A DNA stretch of 16,104 nucleotides from Candidatus Defluviilinea gracilis (lineage in GTDB: Bacteria > Chloroflexota > Anaerolineae > Anaerolineales > Villigracilaceae), in contig JADJWS010000006.1 in the NCBI GenBank assembly GCA_016716235.1, forward strand, positions 1-16,104. Direction: 5' to 3'. Under the pieces are notes generated by a model. That model was not told the origin of the DNA. It saw only the letters and a program-made list of their open reading frames with translations, and did not search any database. Below are positions 6,552-14,434 of this stretch, piece by piece. Position numbers and translations under genes: made by a program. Positions within the stretch are counted from its first letter, which is position 1; the number at the start of each line of letters is the position of its first letter.

Positions 6552-7864
6552 AATTCACACTTCGCTCTTCTTTTGCACGCTATGTTGTGACGCTTTTCGT
6601 TTCCGTGATTGCCCTCACGGTGGCTGGGCGCATTGTCACCCTTTCAGACGCCGCGCAGTTTTGCGCGGGCTGGCCCCTGTGCATTCCCTCCGCGCCGGTG
6701 GGTTGGTTGAAACTTGCTCATCTTTCGCTGGTCGGTATCGCGTCGGTCTTGATGGCGCTTGTGTTTCGCAAGGCGTGGCGGGAACAGCGCTCACATCGCT
6801 TGATCCTTCCGTTGACAACGATTTTAGGCGTGATGTTCTTTGGGCAGGCTCTGGTTGGCGCGGCTTTGATCTCGCAATCGGAAGCGCGGCATTTGTTCGT
6901 CTTGCATACGTTGACAACGATCGCGTTGTGGATTTCGTTGATCTTGCTGGTGTATGCGTCCGGCGTCAGCCACGAAGCAGAATCGGTTCCCCCGAGGACC
7001 GGTAAACTTCAGCGCGCCAAGGACCTGTTCGCGTTGACGAAACCGTTGATCGTGGGCTTGCTTTTGATCACAACGTACGGCGGATTGGTGATCGGCATGA
7101 AGGCAATCCCGTCCTTTTCGCTGACCGTCTGGACGTTGCTCGGCGGGGCGCTCGCGGCGGGCGGTTCGGGCGCGCTGAATCAATACATCGACCGCGAGTT
7201 GGACAGGCGTATGCAACGCACTGCAAAACGTCCGATGGCAGACGGGCGGTTAACCGACGCGGAGGGGCTCGCGTTTGGGCTGGGCATGTCGCTGATCAGT
7301 TATTACATTCTCGCCTGTTTTGTCAACGACCTTGCCGCGTTGCTTTCGCTGGCGGGAATTGCGTATTACGTGATCCTGTATAGCATGTGGTTGAAAAAAG
7401 CGACGGTGCAAAATATCGTCATCGGCGGAGGGGCGGGGGCGATCCCTCCGATGGTGGGCTATGCCGCCGCCACCGGTCACCTCGATTGGACGGCGTGGAT
7501 CCTCTTCGCCATTATCTTCATGTGGACGCCTCCGCATTTTTGGGCGCTCGCCATCGTCCGCATGAAGGATTACGAACATGCGGGCGTTCCGATGATGCCA
7601 GTTGTGCGCGGCGAGATGGAGACGCGCAGGCAGATCTTCGTGTACACCATCGAGTTGGTGATCGTCACGTTGTTGTTACCCATCCTCAACCTGGCTGGCT
7701 CTTTCTATCTGGTCTCGTCGCTTGTGTTGGGCGGTGCGTTGTTGTATGCCGCATGGAAGGTTTGGAGAACAGGCGGCAATAAAGTTGCCTGGCGTATGTA
7801 CAAGTGGTCGAGTAGCTATCTTGTTTTCATCTTTATCGCCATTATGATCGATTCGGTGTTATGA
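6548..7864 (+). CDS. ctaB: Fused compact haem A synthase-like domain (CtaA) and protohaem IX farnesyltransferase (CtaB)
   Basis: 438 residues. Residues 1-140 form a four-helix CtaA-like domain with a Cys pair (C39 and C45 in QFCAGWPLC), His58 in helix 2 and His115/His120 in helix 4, the places of haem ligands in heme A synthase. Full CtaA has eight helices; this is half. The Glu three residues before the first His and the Arg after it, usual in CtaA (ExxHR), are Lys55 and Leu59 here. Residues 155-438 are CtaB/COX10, a UbiA-type prenyltransferase that makes haem O from haem B and farnesyl diphosphate. Its Mg-diphosphate motif is N211-D215-D219 in NQYIDRELDRRM. Also present are KRPMADGRL and WTPPHFWALA. 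The ATG at 6548 overlaps the SURF1 stop by 4 bases; an upstream in-frame start at 6476 would lie wholly within SURF1. The farnesyltransferase call is firm; haem A synthase activity of the first half is uncertain. Confidence 0.92.
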   Translation: MKFTLRSSFARYVVTLFVSVIALTVAGRIVTLSDAAQFCAGWPLCIPSAPVGWLKLAHLSLVGIASVLMALVFRKAWREQRSHRLILPLTTILGVMFFGQALVGAALISQSEARHLFVLHTLTTIALWISLILLVYASGVSHEAESVPPRTGKLQRAKDLFALTKPLIVGLLLITTYGGLVIGMKAIPSFSLTVWTLLGGALAAGGSGALNQYIDRELDRRMQRTAKRPMADGRLTDAEGLAFGLGMSLISYYILACFVNDLAALLSLAGIAYYVILYSMWLKKATVQNIVIGGGAGAIPPMVGYAAATGHLDWTAWILFAIIFMWTPPHFWALAIVRMKDYEHAGVPMMPVVRGEMETRRQIFVYTIELVIVTLLLPILNLAGSFYLVSSLVLGGALLYAAWKVWRTGGNKVAWRMYKWSSSYLVFIFIAIMIDSVL

Positions 7865-9420
7865 AGCAAAAGAAGCCGATCACGCGCGAGGAATGGGGGA
7901 CGCTGATTCTGATTCTGGCGTGCGCGATCGGCGCTTACATGCGCTTCAACCCGACTCTGCTAGCAGGGTTCGCCATCAACGACGGCGGCATGTTCGCCGC
8001 GATGGTAGACGACTTGCGAGCGAATCGTTTCGTTCTTGCCGCATTCACAACGTATAACCATCTGAATATCCCGTATGCGTATCCGCCGTTGGGGTTTTAT
8101 TTCGGCGCAATTACCTCGCTGGTCTTTGGGCTGGATTCAACGCAAGTGGTCCGCTGGCTTCCCGCTTTCTTTGCGACTCTTTCGATCCCCGCATTTTATT
8201 TTCTTGCCTTGCAATTGCTCAAAAATAAATTCCACGCGGCGGTCTCGACCTTCTTCTTCGCCTTGATGCCGCGAGCGCTGTCGTGGTTCGTGATGGGCGG
8301 CGGGCTGACGCGCAGTCCCGGTCAATTTTTTATGCTGCTCACACTGGCGGTGGTGATTCGCCTTTACGAACAGAATCGCCGCTCCGATATTTTTCTCGCG
8401 GGCATCTTCGGCGGGCTGGCGGTGATGAGTCACCCGGAAGCGGCGGTGCATACGTTGGTCTCTGCCGTCTTTTTGTGGCTCATGCTTTCACGAACGCGCA
8501 AAGCGTTTATTCAGTCGATACTTGTTGGGTTGGTTGTGGCGGTCGTGTCCGCGCCGTGGTGGGCGTCGGTCATTTCGTATCATGGAGTCGCTCCGTTGTT
8601 GAGCGGCGCGGCGACTGGCTCGAAATTTGCGGCGGTGTTCAATTTGCTCTTCTTCGTCTTTACGGAGGAACCCTATGCGACGGTGATCGCCGTCCTCGGC
8701 TTGATCGGGATCGCCCACCGCCTCATCCGACGGGACTACCTGCTTCCGTTGTGGATGGCGATTCCCTTCTTCATCGAAGGGCGGAGCGCGGCGGGTCCTG
8801 CGGCGATTCCGCTGGCGATGCTTGCCGCGCTGGGGCTTGTGGAAGTCATCCTACCGGCGATCCAGCCTGTCCCGTCGAAAGAAACGGAAGTTTCCTCCAC
8901 AGAGCGGAATGTTTTTATTTATCTCATCCTGTATCTGATATTTTCCACCGCGCAATTCGGCTTGCAGTTATCCACTGCAACCCTGTATCCACCGGACGAA
9001 GAGGCGATGCGTTGGGCGCGAGAGAACACGCCCGACGATTCGCGCTTCCTCGTGTTGACCGGCACAACGTCAGCCTCGTGCGATTCGGTGATGGAATGGT
9101 TCCCCGCCATCAGCGGGAGGAAAAGTTTGTTCACCGTGCAAGGCACCGAATGGACGAAGGGCGCGGGATTCAACGATTACGTGCGTTCGACGTATGCGGT
9201 GCAGGAGTGTTTGGCGAACAGCGACATGGCTTGCCTTGACGAACTTGTTGACCGCGCGGACTATGATTACCTCTATGTTTCGAAAATTTTGCGCGTGAAC
9301 AATTGCGGTCCGCTTGCGCCGCAGAGAGTGTTTCCGTATTTTGTGGAGAGTCTCAAATTGGATTCGGGGTTTGATGTGGTGTACGAATCAGATGGCGTTC
9401 TGATCTCGCGGCGGAAATAA
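7861..9420 (+). CDS. GT-C type membrane glycosyltransferase-like protein
   Basis: 519 residues, about ten membrane helices over residues 12-360 and a soluble C-terminal domain (about 375-519). The architecture matches the GT-C fold (ArnT/PMT/GT39 relatives) that uses lipid-linked sugar donors outside the membrane. Acidic residues typical of the first outer loop are Asp41 in AINDGGMF and Asp50/Asp51 in MVDDL. The tail starts EEAMRWARENTPDDSRFLVL and ends FDVVYESDGVLISRRK, a pattern repeated in the two minus-strand proteins next door. Its ATG overlaps the ctaAB stop as ATGA, so it is the last gene of the assembly operon, although no link to oxidase function is known. Donor and acceptor cannot be told from the sequence. 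Confidence 0.75.
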   Translation: MKQKKPITREEWGTLILILACAIGAYMRFNPTLLAGFAINDGGMFAAMVDDLRANRFVLAAFTTYNHLNIPYAYPPLGFYFGAITSLVFGLDSTQVVRWLPAFFATLSIPAFYFLALQLLKNKFHAAVSTFFFALMPRALSWFVMGGGLTRSPGQFFMLLTLAVVIRLYEQNRRSDIFLAGIFGGLAVMSHPEAAVHTLVSAVFLWLMLSRTRKAFIQSILVGLVVAVVSAPWWASVISYHGVAPLLSGAATGSKFAAVFNLLFFVFTEEPYATVIAVLGLIGIAHRLIRRDYLLPLWMAIPFFIEGRSAAGPAAIPLAMLAALGLVEVILPAIQPVPSKETEVSSTERNVFIYLILYLIFSTAQFGLQLSTATLYPPDEEAMRWARENTPDDSRFLVLTGTTSASCDSVMEWFPAISGRKSLFTVQGTEWTKGAGFNDYVRSTYAVQECLANSDMACLDELVDRADYDYLYVSKILRVNNCGPLAPQRVFPYFVESLKLDSGFDVVYESDGVLISRRK

Positions 9421-9430
9421 CTACTTCCGC
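9411..9430. other. Short palindrome across the junction of two convergent genes
   Basis: GCGGAA (9411-9416) pairs with TTCCGC (9425-9430) around an 8-base loop that holds both stop codons. The stops are at 9418-9420 (+) and 9421-9423 (-), so there is no intergenic base. It could be a weak two-way transcription end or a by-product of both proteins ending in Arg-Lys. Confidence 0.35.
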
Positions 9431-10881
9431 TGAATGATGACGGCTACGGGGTCTTCATACAAAACTGTCCAGCCAATCTCTTGCTCCAATTGATTCGCCA
9501 ATGGCGCGTTTGAGGGAATGATCGCCCATGTGATTTGATACTGATTCAGCAGGTCACGCCAATTATTTTTCGCATACATCATCGTTTCATAATCGCGCAT
9601 CAACGGCTCGCCATAGAAGTCGCTTTGACTGTCCACAAAAACAAGATTGCGGGGCCACAAACGATAAAGCAGGTAGCCACCCCAGTTGAACTCGTTGAAC
9701 ATGTTGCCCTCGATTGGATTCTCCTTTAGCCAATCTACTGCCTGGACGGGAAATACCTGCGGGTTGAACTGATAAACTTGCCTGCCTTTTGCGTGGCTGT
9801 AGGCAAAAAATCCAACAGAAAGAATGATCAAAATTGCTGGAAGCAGAAATGATCGGCTAGGCGTGGCGAGGTTTACAAAGCGTTCATCGAATCGTTTCCA
9901 CGCGGGGAATTGATTCGCTTTCGTAGCGATCCATTCCGCCAGAATCGGCGCGCAGACAATTGCAAACAACGGGATATTTCTCGTCATCATCAATGCCAAG
10001 ACGGCAAACCCGCCGAGCAGGAAAACATGCGCCGCTGAAATGCTCTGCCAATTGGCTAGTGAAAAGAACACAGTGAGCAAAAGCAGAATAACGAAGGGCG
10101 CAACGGACGGGTCCGATAAATTCGGCGGCATCGTCTCGACAGTGCGGGTGAGGATGAACGAACTGCGGTTGTTGAGAACCGCCTCCCAGTTATGCCAAAG
10201 ATCGGGGGTGAGGATCGAAGCGGGGAGGGAATAAATGCCCGCAAGGAAAAGTTTTTTGCCTGATTCCATGCTTGCTCGATTCCGCCATTTGTCCCATAGC
10301 CAGCCTGCGAAGTACGCGGCGAACGCGAGAAAGCCGAAGATAAATCCGCCGTGCAAGTTTGCCCAAAACAGCATGATGAGGGGGAAAAAGTAAATTCTTA
10401 TTTGCTTGCCAGTTCGGAGTTTTTCAAGGTTGTGAATCCAAATGGCAAGCAATAAAAAGGTGATGACGTGTGGACGCGGAAGCCAATGAATACTCGTCGC
10501 GCCAGTCGCAATCAAAACAACGAGAAACGAGATCAACACCGATTGACTTCGATTGAAGCAATGTCGGTACAGAAGAAGGATGACCGCGCTGAGGAGGATT
10601 GCCGTGAGCAGGATCACGCCGTCTAGTCCCAGCCATTGATTTGCGATCTCAAAGATAACTTGCGAGAGCCACTCGTACGGCGGACGGGATTCGCCGGTCA
10701 GGGTGTGCGAAAAAAGATCATGGGTTGGGATGACGCGCTGTTCGAGGATGTGCTTGCCAAGTATCAAATGCCGCCCCAGGTCGCTGTCTATGCTGAGCAT
10801 TTGCCCGCCGGAGATTAAAGAGAGCATTAAGATAGCCGCGAAGAATATGGTGGGTATCTGAATGAGTCTGGGGTGGCGCAT
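9421..10881 (-). CDS. Multi-membrane GT-C-like protein
   Basis: 486 residues with about ten membrane helices, starting with one at about 8-26. The first outer loop holds the pattern IDSDLGRHLILGKHILE (Asp32, Asp34, His38), then HDLFSHT and PPYEWLSQVIFE. This resembles bacterial GT-C proteins in which a D-x-D or D-x-x-H pattern precedes HTDPFS- and EWLS-type motifs. A soluble C-terminal part (about 370-486) begins AVDWLKENPIEGNMF and ends VLYEDPVAVIIQRK. It is the second of two minus-strand genes, 165 bases after the first, with a palindromic repeat element in the gap. No good ribosome site is seen before the ATG. Glycosyl transfer is the likely role, without proof of catalysis. Confidence 0.65.
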   Translation of the reverse strand: MRHPRLIQIPTIFFAAILMLSLISGGQMLSIDSDLGRHLILGKHILEQRVIPTHDLFSHTLTGESRPPYEWLSQVIFEIANQWLGLDGVILLTAILLSAVILLLYRHCFNRSQSVLISFLVVLIATGATSIHWLPRPHVITFLLLAIWIHNLEKLRTGKQIRIYFFPLIMLFWANLHGGFIFGFLAFAAYFAGWLWDKWRNRASMESGKKLFLAGIYSLPASILTPDLWHNWEAVLNNRSSFILTRTVETMPPNLSDPSVAPFVILLLLTVFFSLANWQSISAAHVFLLGGFAVLALMMTRNIPLFAIVCAPILAEWIATKANQFPAWKRFDERFVNLATPSRSFLLPAILIILSVGFFAYSHAKGRQVYQFNPQVFPVQAVDWLKENPIEGNMFNEFNWGGYLLYRLWPRNLVFVDSQSDFYGEPLMRDYETMMYAKNNWRDLLNQYQITWAIIPSNAPLANQLEQEIGWTVLYEDPVAVIIQRK

Positions 10882-10905
10882 GGCGTGTGGCTGTCGATTG
10901 CATTC

Positions 10906-11000
10906 ATTGGGCAGGACTTACGCAGTTGCCGGGCAGTTGTACTGCCGCCGCCGCAGTGCAACTACGGAGCAACAGGTTCCACTGCGTAAATCCTATTGGG
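10906..11000. repeat. Small nested palindromic element with flanking direct repeats, MITE-like
   Basis: AGGACTTACGCAGT (10913-10926) is matched by its inverted copy ACTGCGTAAATCCT (10981-10994), 13 of 14 bases. Inside it, AGTTGTACTGC (10935-10945) and GCAGTGCAACT (10953-10963) form a second stem with one mismatch around a CGCCGCC loop. ATTGGG occurs just outside both ends (10906-10911 and 10995-11000; one extra C on the left), as a target duplication would. About 83 bases long, it has no room for a transposase. It lies between two minus-strand genes. The structure is seen; origin as a non-autonomous mobile element is inferred. Confidence 0.6.
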
Positions 11001-11046
11001 TTACAGGTATAACAACTTCGATCATTTGGTTTTCTTGCAGAATGCT

Positions 11047-13053
11047 TTACCTGGGTATTTTGTATAAAATATACCCTGTTGCTTCTGATGCGAATGGATC
11101 TGAAAGCAGCGCCATGGTTGCCTGGAACTCCGCCTTTTGGTCCGGCGTATTTTGAAAGACATACTCCACGCCTTGCGCGTTCAACAGAACATGAGTATAT
11201 CCATCCCGTTGCCATGCCTTAAGTATGGCTTGTGGATTCTTGTGGAGAAACAGATCATGGCTGAAATTATCCAGAATAGGGTCGGGCTGAACCTTGCGCG
11301 TCATCCCGTAACTGCGGGGTTCGAAGAGAAAATAAACGCTGGCGTCTTCCGGCAAGCGGGAGATCATTTCTAACGCAGAGGCGTAACCCGGTTGATATTT
11401 TTCGAGATACGACTCGCGTGTGACGATCCCTGTTGCGAGCGCGAATGGGTTCCTGGCGATCACGCTCAATCCCATGTTGATGAGATTGAGCGCCATGCTT
11501 GCGATCAAAAGCCCGGAAATGATGAATGAAGCCTGAAATTTATTTGAGTCGAATTCCCTTATCGCGGTCACTCCGATTGCCGCCGGTATGGCGAAGGGGA
11601 TCATGGCGGGCATCAGTAAACGAGCCTGCCACAACCCCCGCGATGAAATATATCCATAGATCCAAAAGGCGGCGCTTGTGGCTATAAATATTCCGATAGC
11701 CGTCAGCGCGTTCCGTTTTATTGCGTCATACGCTTTGATACGGCGCATTGCCAGTAACGCCAGGGGTAGCGCGGTTAACAACAGCGGACCGATATCCGCG
11801 TCAATCGAGTTGGCGTCCTGATATCCAAGCGTGACGGTGATCGGAAGTAACAAGATCGCTTCCCAATCCCAGCCGATGCCTGTTCCCGCTCCTGAAAATG
11901 CCTGCGCCCTGAACGAGTCCCAATACCTGCCGCCGAATACAAACGGGTAAAACGGATTGCCCATCCAATACCAGTTACGGAGATACCAGACCGACCCTGT
12001 GACAAGACTGAATAGACTGAACTGCGCGACTGCGCGAATCCATTCGCGCGGCGATTGAAACGTCCACGCTGTGATGATAAGCGCGGCGCTAATGGGCATG
12101 ACGACGCTCGTGTATTTGACGCCCATTGCCATACCTGCCGCTATGGCGCTTATCTTCCACCATCTTTTATCATCCGTTTCTATTCCCGCCCATAGGCAAT
12201 AAAGCATCGCAACCCCGTAGAATGAAAGCGCCAGGTCGGTGTATGCCCACGTGGCAAGCAACAACATAGATGGCATGGAGAAGATCAATAATACAGCCCA
12301 TGCGGCGGCGATGTCCCCGAAGAGTTGCCTTGTCCAATGCCAAATCAACAACGTCAGGAGAAACGCCCATAGGAAATGGGCTTGCTGTGAGACAAGTTCG
12401 GATCCCATGCCTACTCCCCAGAAATATACGCCTTCGACGATACCTGGAAACCAGTAATGGGGAATGTTGTATGGTTGTAAGCCTCCATCCGCAAGCCATA
12501 GTTGAGGGATTCTCAAATGGTAGAGAAGCGCGTCGAAGGCGTCAACAGGTGGAAGGTAGGTGCGAAGCGCTGTGAGGGCGAAGGCGATGGAGGCAAACCA
12601 TACCATCCAAACAGGGATTTGTGTCGCGGATTCTTTGATCTCCCGGCGGAGAGTTCGAATTTGATTTAGAGTTTCTGTTACCTCGCCGCGCCGATAGAAA
12701 TAAACCAGGATCAAAACTTGCGCTCCCAGCAATATTCCTGTGTGCGTTGCGCCAACCAAGACCATCCCAAAACCAAGGATACCGAGCCATCCCAGCCCCA
12801 TGCCGCCTGCCAGGAGCAGGGCTGGCGTGTTGCAGGCGCTGTTGGGAAGCAAGCGCCGTAAGGTGAGGTTGCCAAGCGCGAACGCATTGATTGTTAATAG
12901 GATTGTGATGATCAGTGTCCAGACAGAATAGGCGACTTGACCCGCCACTTGGATTATTAGAGGTTTGTGCGAAACAAAATATGCCCCCATCGAAAAACCC
13001 GCCCAGGCAATGACGAGAATGCCGATGAGTGGCGAAACGAGTTTCTTGTCCAT
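11047..13053 (-). CDS. Large GT-C type membrane glycosyltransferase-like protein
   Basis: 668 residues with at least twelve membrane helices. The outer loop at about 165-190 carries PPVDAFDALLYHLRIPQLWL (Asp171, Asp174, His179), a common D-x-x-x-YH pattern of bacterial mannosyltransferase-like GT-C proteins, followed by a YWFPGIVEGVYFWG segment. A C-terminal soluble part (about 550-668) begins ALEMISRLPEDASVYFLFEP and ends ATGYILYKIPR, parallel to the tails of the other two proteins here. A TATAAT box ends only 6 bases before the ATG, and no ribosome site is evident. It follows the terminator of rpoD and is therefore a separate unit. Likely role: adding sugars from polyprenyl-phosphate donors to envelope material; substrate unknown. 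Confidence 0.7.
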   Translation of the reverse strand: MDKKLVSPLIGILVIAWAGFSMGAYFVSHKPLIIQVAGQVAYSVWTLIITILLTINAFALGNLTLRRLLPNSACNTPALLLAGGMGLGWLGILGFGMVLVGATHTGILLGAQVLILVYFYRRGEVTETLNQIRTLRREIKESATQIPVWMVWFASIAFALTALRTYLPPVDAFDALLYHLRIPQLWLADGGLQPYNIPHYWFPGIVEGVYFWGVGMGSELVSQQAHFLWAFLLTLLIWHWTRQLFGDIAAAWAVLLIFSMPSMLLLATWAYTDLALSFYGVAMLYCLWAGIETDDKRWWKISAIAAGMAMGVKYTSVVMPISAALIITAWTFQSPREWIRAVAQFSLFSLVTGSVWYLRNWYWMGNPFYPFVFGGRYWDSFRAQAFSGAGTGIGWDWEAILLLPITVTLGYQDANSIDADIGPLLLTALPLALLAMRRIKAYDAIKRNALTAIGIFIATSAAFWIYGYISSRGLWQARLLMPAMIPFAIPAAIGVTAIREFDSNKFQASFIISGLLIASMALNLINMGLSVIARNPFALATGIVTRESYLEKYQPGYASALEMISRLPEDASVYFLFEPRSYGMTRKVQPDPILDNFSHDLFLHKNPQAILKAWQRDGYTHVLLNAQGVEYVFQNTPDQKAEFQATMALLSDPFASEATGYILYKIPR

Positions 13054-13059
13054 GCCTTG

Positions 13060-13065
13060 ATTATA
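13060..13065 (-). promoter_or_regulatory. Candidate -10 box directly before the large GT-C gene
   Basis: TATAAT on the minus strand, followed by six bases (CAAGGC) and then the ATG at 13053. A start point 6-7 bases after the box falls on or next to the ATG, which would give a leaderless or nearly leaderless mRNA. No convincing -35 box is seen at 16-18 bases, since that area is the T-tract of the rpoD terminator. Confidence 0.4.
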
Positions 13066-13076
13066 AGTTACGAATC

Positions 13077-13109
13077 AAAAAAGCGATGACGTTTCAGCGT
13101 CATCGCTTT
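13077..13109 (-). terminator. Rho-independent terminator of rpoD
   Basis: On the minus strand a perfect 12-base stem, AAAGCGATGACG (13098-13109) with CGTCATCGCTTT (13080-13091), has a 6-base loop and then T residues to 13077. It begins 4 bases after the rpoD stop codon. Confidence 0.93.
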
Positions 13110-13113
13110 CGAA

Positions 13114-14325
13114 TTATTCTCCTAAATAGTCGCGCAACTTACGGCGGATGGTCGGGTGTCTTAGCCGGCTCAATGCCTGCGCTTCGATCTGGCGGACGCG
13201 TTCGCGCGTGACGCCCATTTTGCGACCGACCTCTTCGAGGGTGTATGCCTGCCCGTCGAGCAAGCCGTAGCGCAGTTGCAAAATACGGACTTCGCGCGGG
13301 GGCAATCCGTTCAACACTTCGCCGAGATGTTCTTTGAGCAGGTTATACGTAGCGGTGTCGTCGGGAGGGGGAGCCTCGTCGTCTTCGATGAAATCGCCCA
13401 ACACCGAATCTTCTTCATCGTCGGTCGGGGTTTCCAGCGAGAGCGGACGCCGCGCCACCTGGATCATGTTTTCCACTTTCTTCGGCGGCACGTCAAGGGC
13501 TTCTGCGATTTCTTCCACGCTCGGTTCGCGCCCGAGACGTTGAGTCAACTGGTGTTGCACGCGCAGGAGTTTATTGATCTGGTCGCCCATGTGGACGGGG
13601 ACGCGGATTGTGCGCCCCTGGTCGGCGATGGCGCGCGTGACCGCCTGGCGAATCCACCATGTGGCATACGTGGAAAATTTATGTCCGCGGCGGTAGTCGA
13701 ATTTCTTGGTTGCGCGGATGAGACCGATGTTGCCTTCTTGGATCAAATCGAGGAAGGGAACGCCGCGTCCCATATATTTTTTAGCGACAGAGATCACCAA
13801 GCGCGAGTTTGCCGTGATGAGATGTTCGCGCGCCGCCCAGCCGTCTTCGATGAGTTTGCGCAAGTCGGCGCGGCGGCGAGGCGTCGCGTTGCCTTTTGCG
13901 AGTTCTTCGCGCGACATGCGTCCACGCTCGATGCGTTGGGCGAGTGGCACTTCTTCCGTCGCGGTCAACAGCGGAACGCGGCTGACCTCTTTGAGGTACA
14001 AGCCGATTGTGTCGTCCGTGTCGATGTTGGCAAGATAATCGTCGAGCGCGAGATCGACTTCCGGCTCAGCCTCTGTGGCTTCCACTGCCACGAGTTCGTC
14101 CTCGGTGGGTTCAGAGGTGTTGGTATCCTCCACGAAGGGAATCCCGGCGCTCAAAAGAGCCGAAAAAGCTTCTTCGAGTTGCTCCACATCCTGCTCGGCT
14201 TCGGGGAAGAAGTGCAGGATATCATCGAGCGTGACGTAGGATTTTTGTCGTCCCAGTTCGATCAAACGCGCGATCGCGGGAAATTCTTCCTCTTCGTCAA
14301 CCATCAATATTTTTTCTACATCCAT
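13114..14325 (-). CDS. rpoD: Primary sigma factor SigA/RpoD
   Basis: Housekeeping sigma-70 subunit that directs RNA polymerase to -10/-35 promoters. 403 residues. An acidic N-terminal part (about 1-100) stands in for region 1.1; region 1.2 is DTIGLYLKEVSRVPLLT (105-121). Region 2 spans about 165-245, with the core-binding block FLDLIQEGNIGLIRATKKFD and the -10 reading stretch TYATWWIRQAVTRAIADQGR. Region 3 follows to about 315. Region 4.2 is YTLEEVGRKMGVTRERVRQI (361-380), the -35-binding helix-turn-helix. There is only a short spacer between 1.2 and 2.1, unlike the large insert of E. coli RpoD. ATG 14323-14325 is chosen as the first in-frame Met; Met8 is a possible alternative. It has its own promoter and terminator, so it is transcribed alone. 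Confidence 0.97.
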   Translation of the reverse strand: MDVEKILMVDEEEEFPAIARLIELGRQKSYVTLDDILHFFPEAEQDVEQLEEAFSALLSAGIPFVEDTNTSEPTEDELVAVEATEAEPEVDLALDDYLANIDTDDTIGLYLKEVSRVPLLTATEEVPLAQRIERGRMSREELAKGNATPRRRADLRKLIEDGWAAREHLITANSRLVISVAKKYMGRGVPFLDLIQEGNIGLIRATKKFDYRRGHKFSTYATWWIRQAVTRAIADQGRTIRVPVHMGDQINKLLRVQHQLTQRLGREPSVEEIAEALDVPPKKVENMIQVARRPLSLETPTDDEEDSVLGDFIEDDEAPPPDDTATYNLLKEHLGEVLNGLPPREVRILQLRYGLLDGQAYTLEEVGRKMGVTRERVRQIEAQALSRLRHPTIRRKLRDYLGE

Positions 14326-14386
14326 TCAGGTTATGTCCGCTTTCTTTGTTATGACTTTAGGGCGCAAAATCAAGAGGGTTCTTATC

Positions 14387-14415
14387 AGAATACACATTTT
14401 CCAAACGAAATTCAA
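14387..14415 (-). promoter_or_regulatory. Sigma-70 promoter of rpoD
   Basis: On the minus strand TTGAAT (14410-14415), a 17-base spacer, and TATTCT (14387-14392): 4/6 and 4/6 matches with ideal spacing. Transcription would start near 14380, giving a leader of about 55 bases. As this is a SigA-type promoter, the sigma factor probably drives its own gene. Confidence 0.6.
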
Positions 14416-14434
14416 GCCCTTTCGTTGCTCTCTT

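Noticed and set aside
8283..9239. Second plus-strand frame of 318 codons inside the GT-C gene
   Set aside because: Arg/Gly/Cys-rich out-of-frame translation; the overlapping gene has clear membrane helices and a family pattern.
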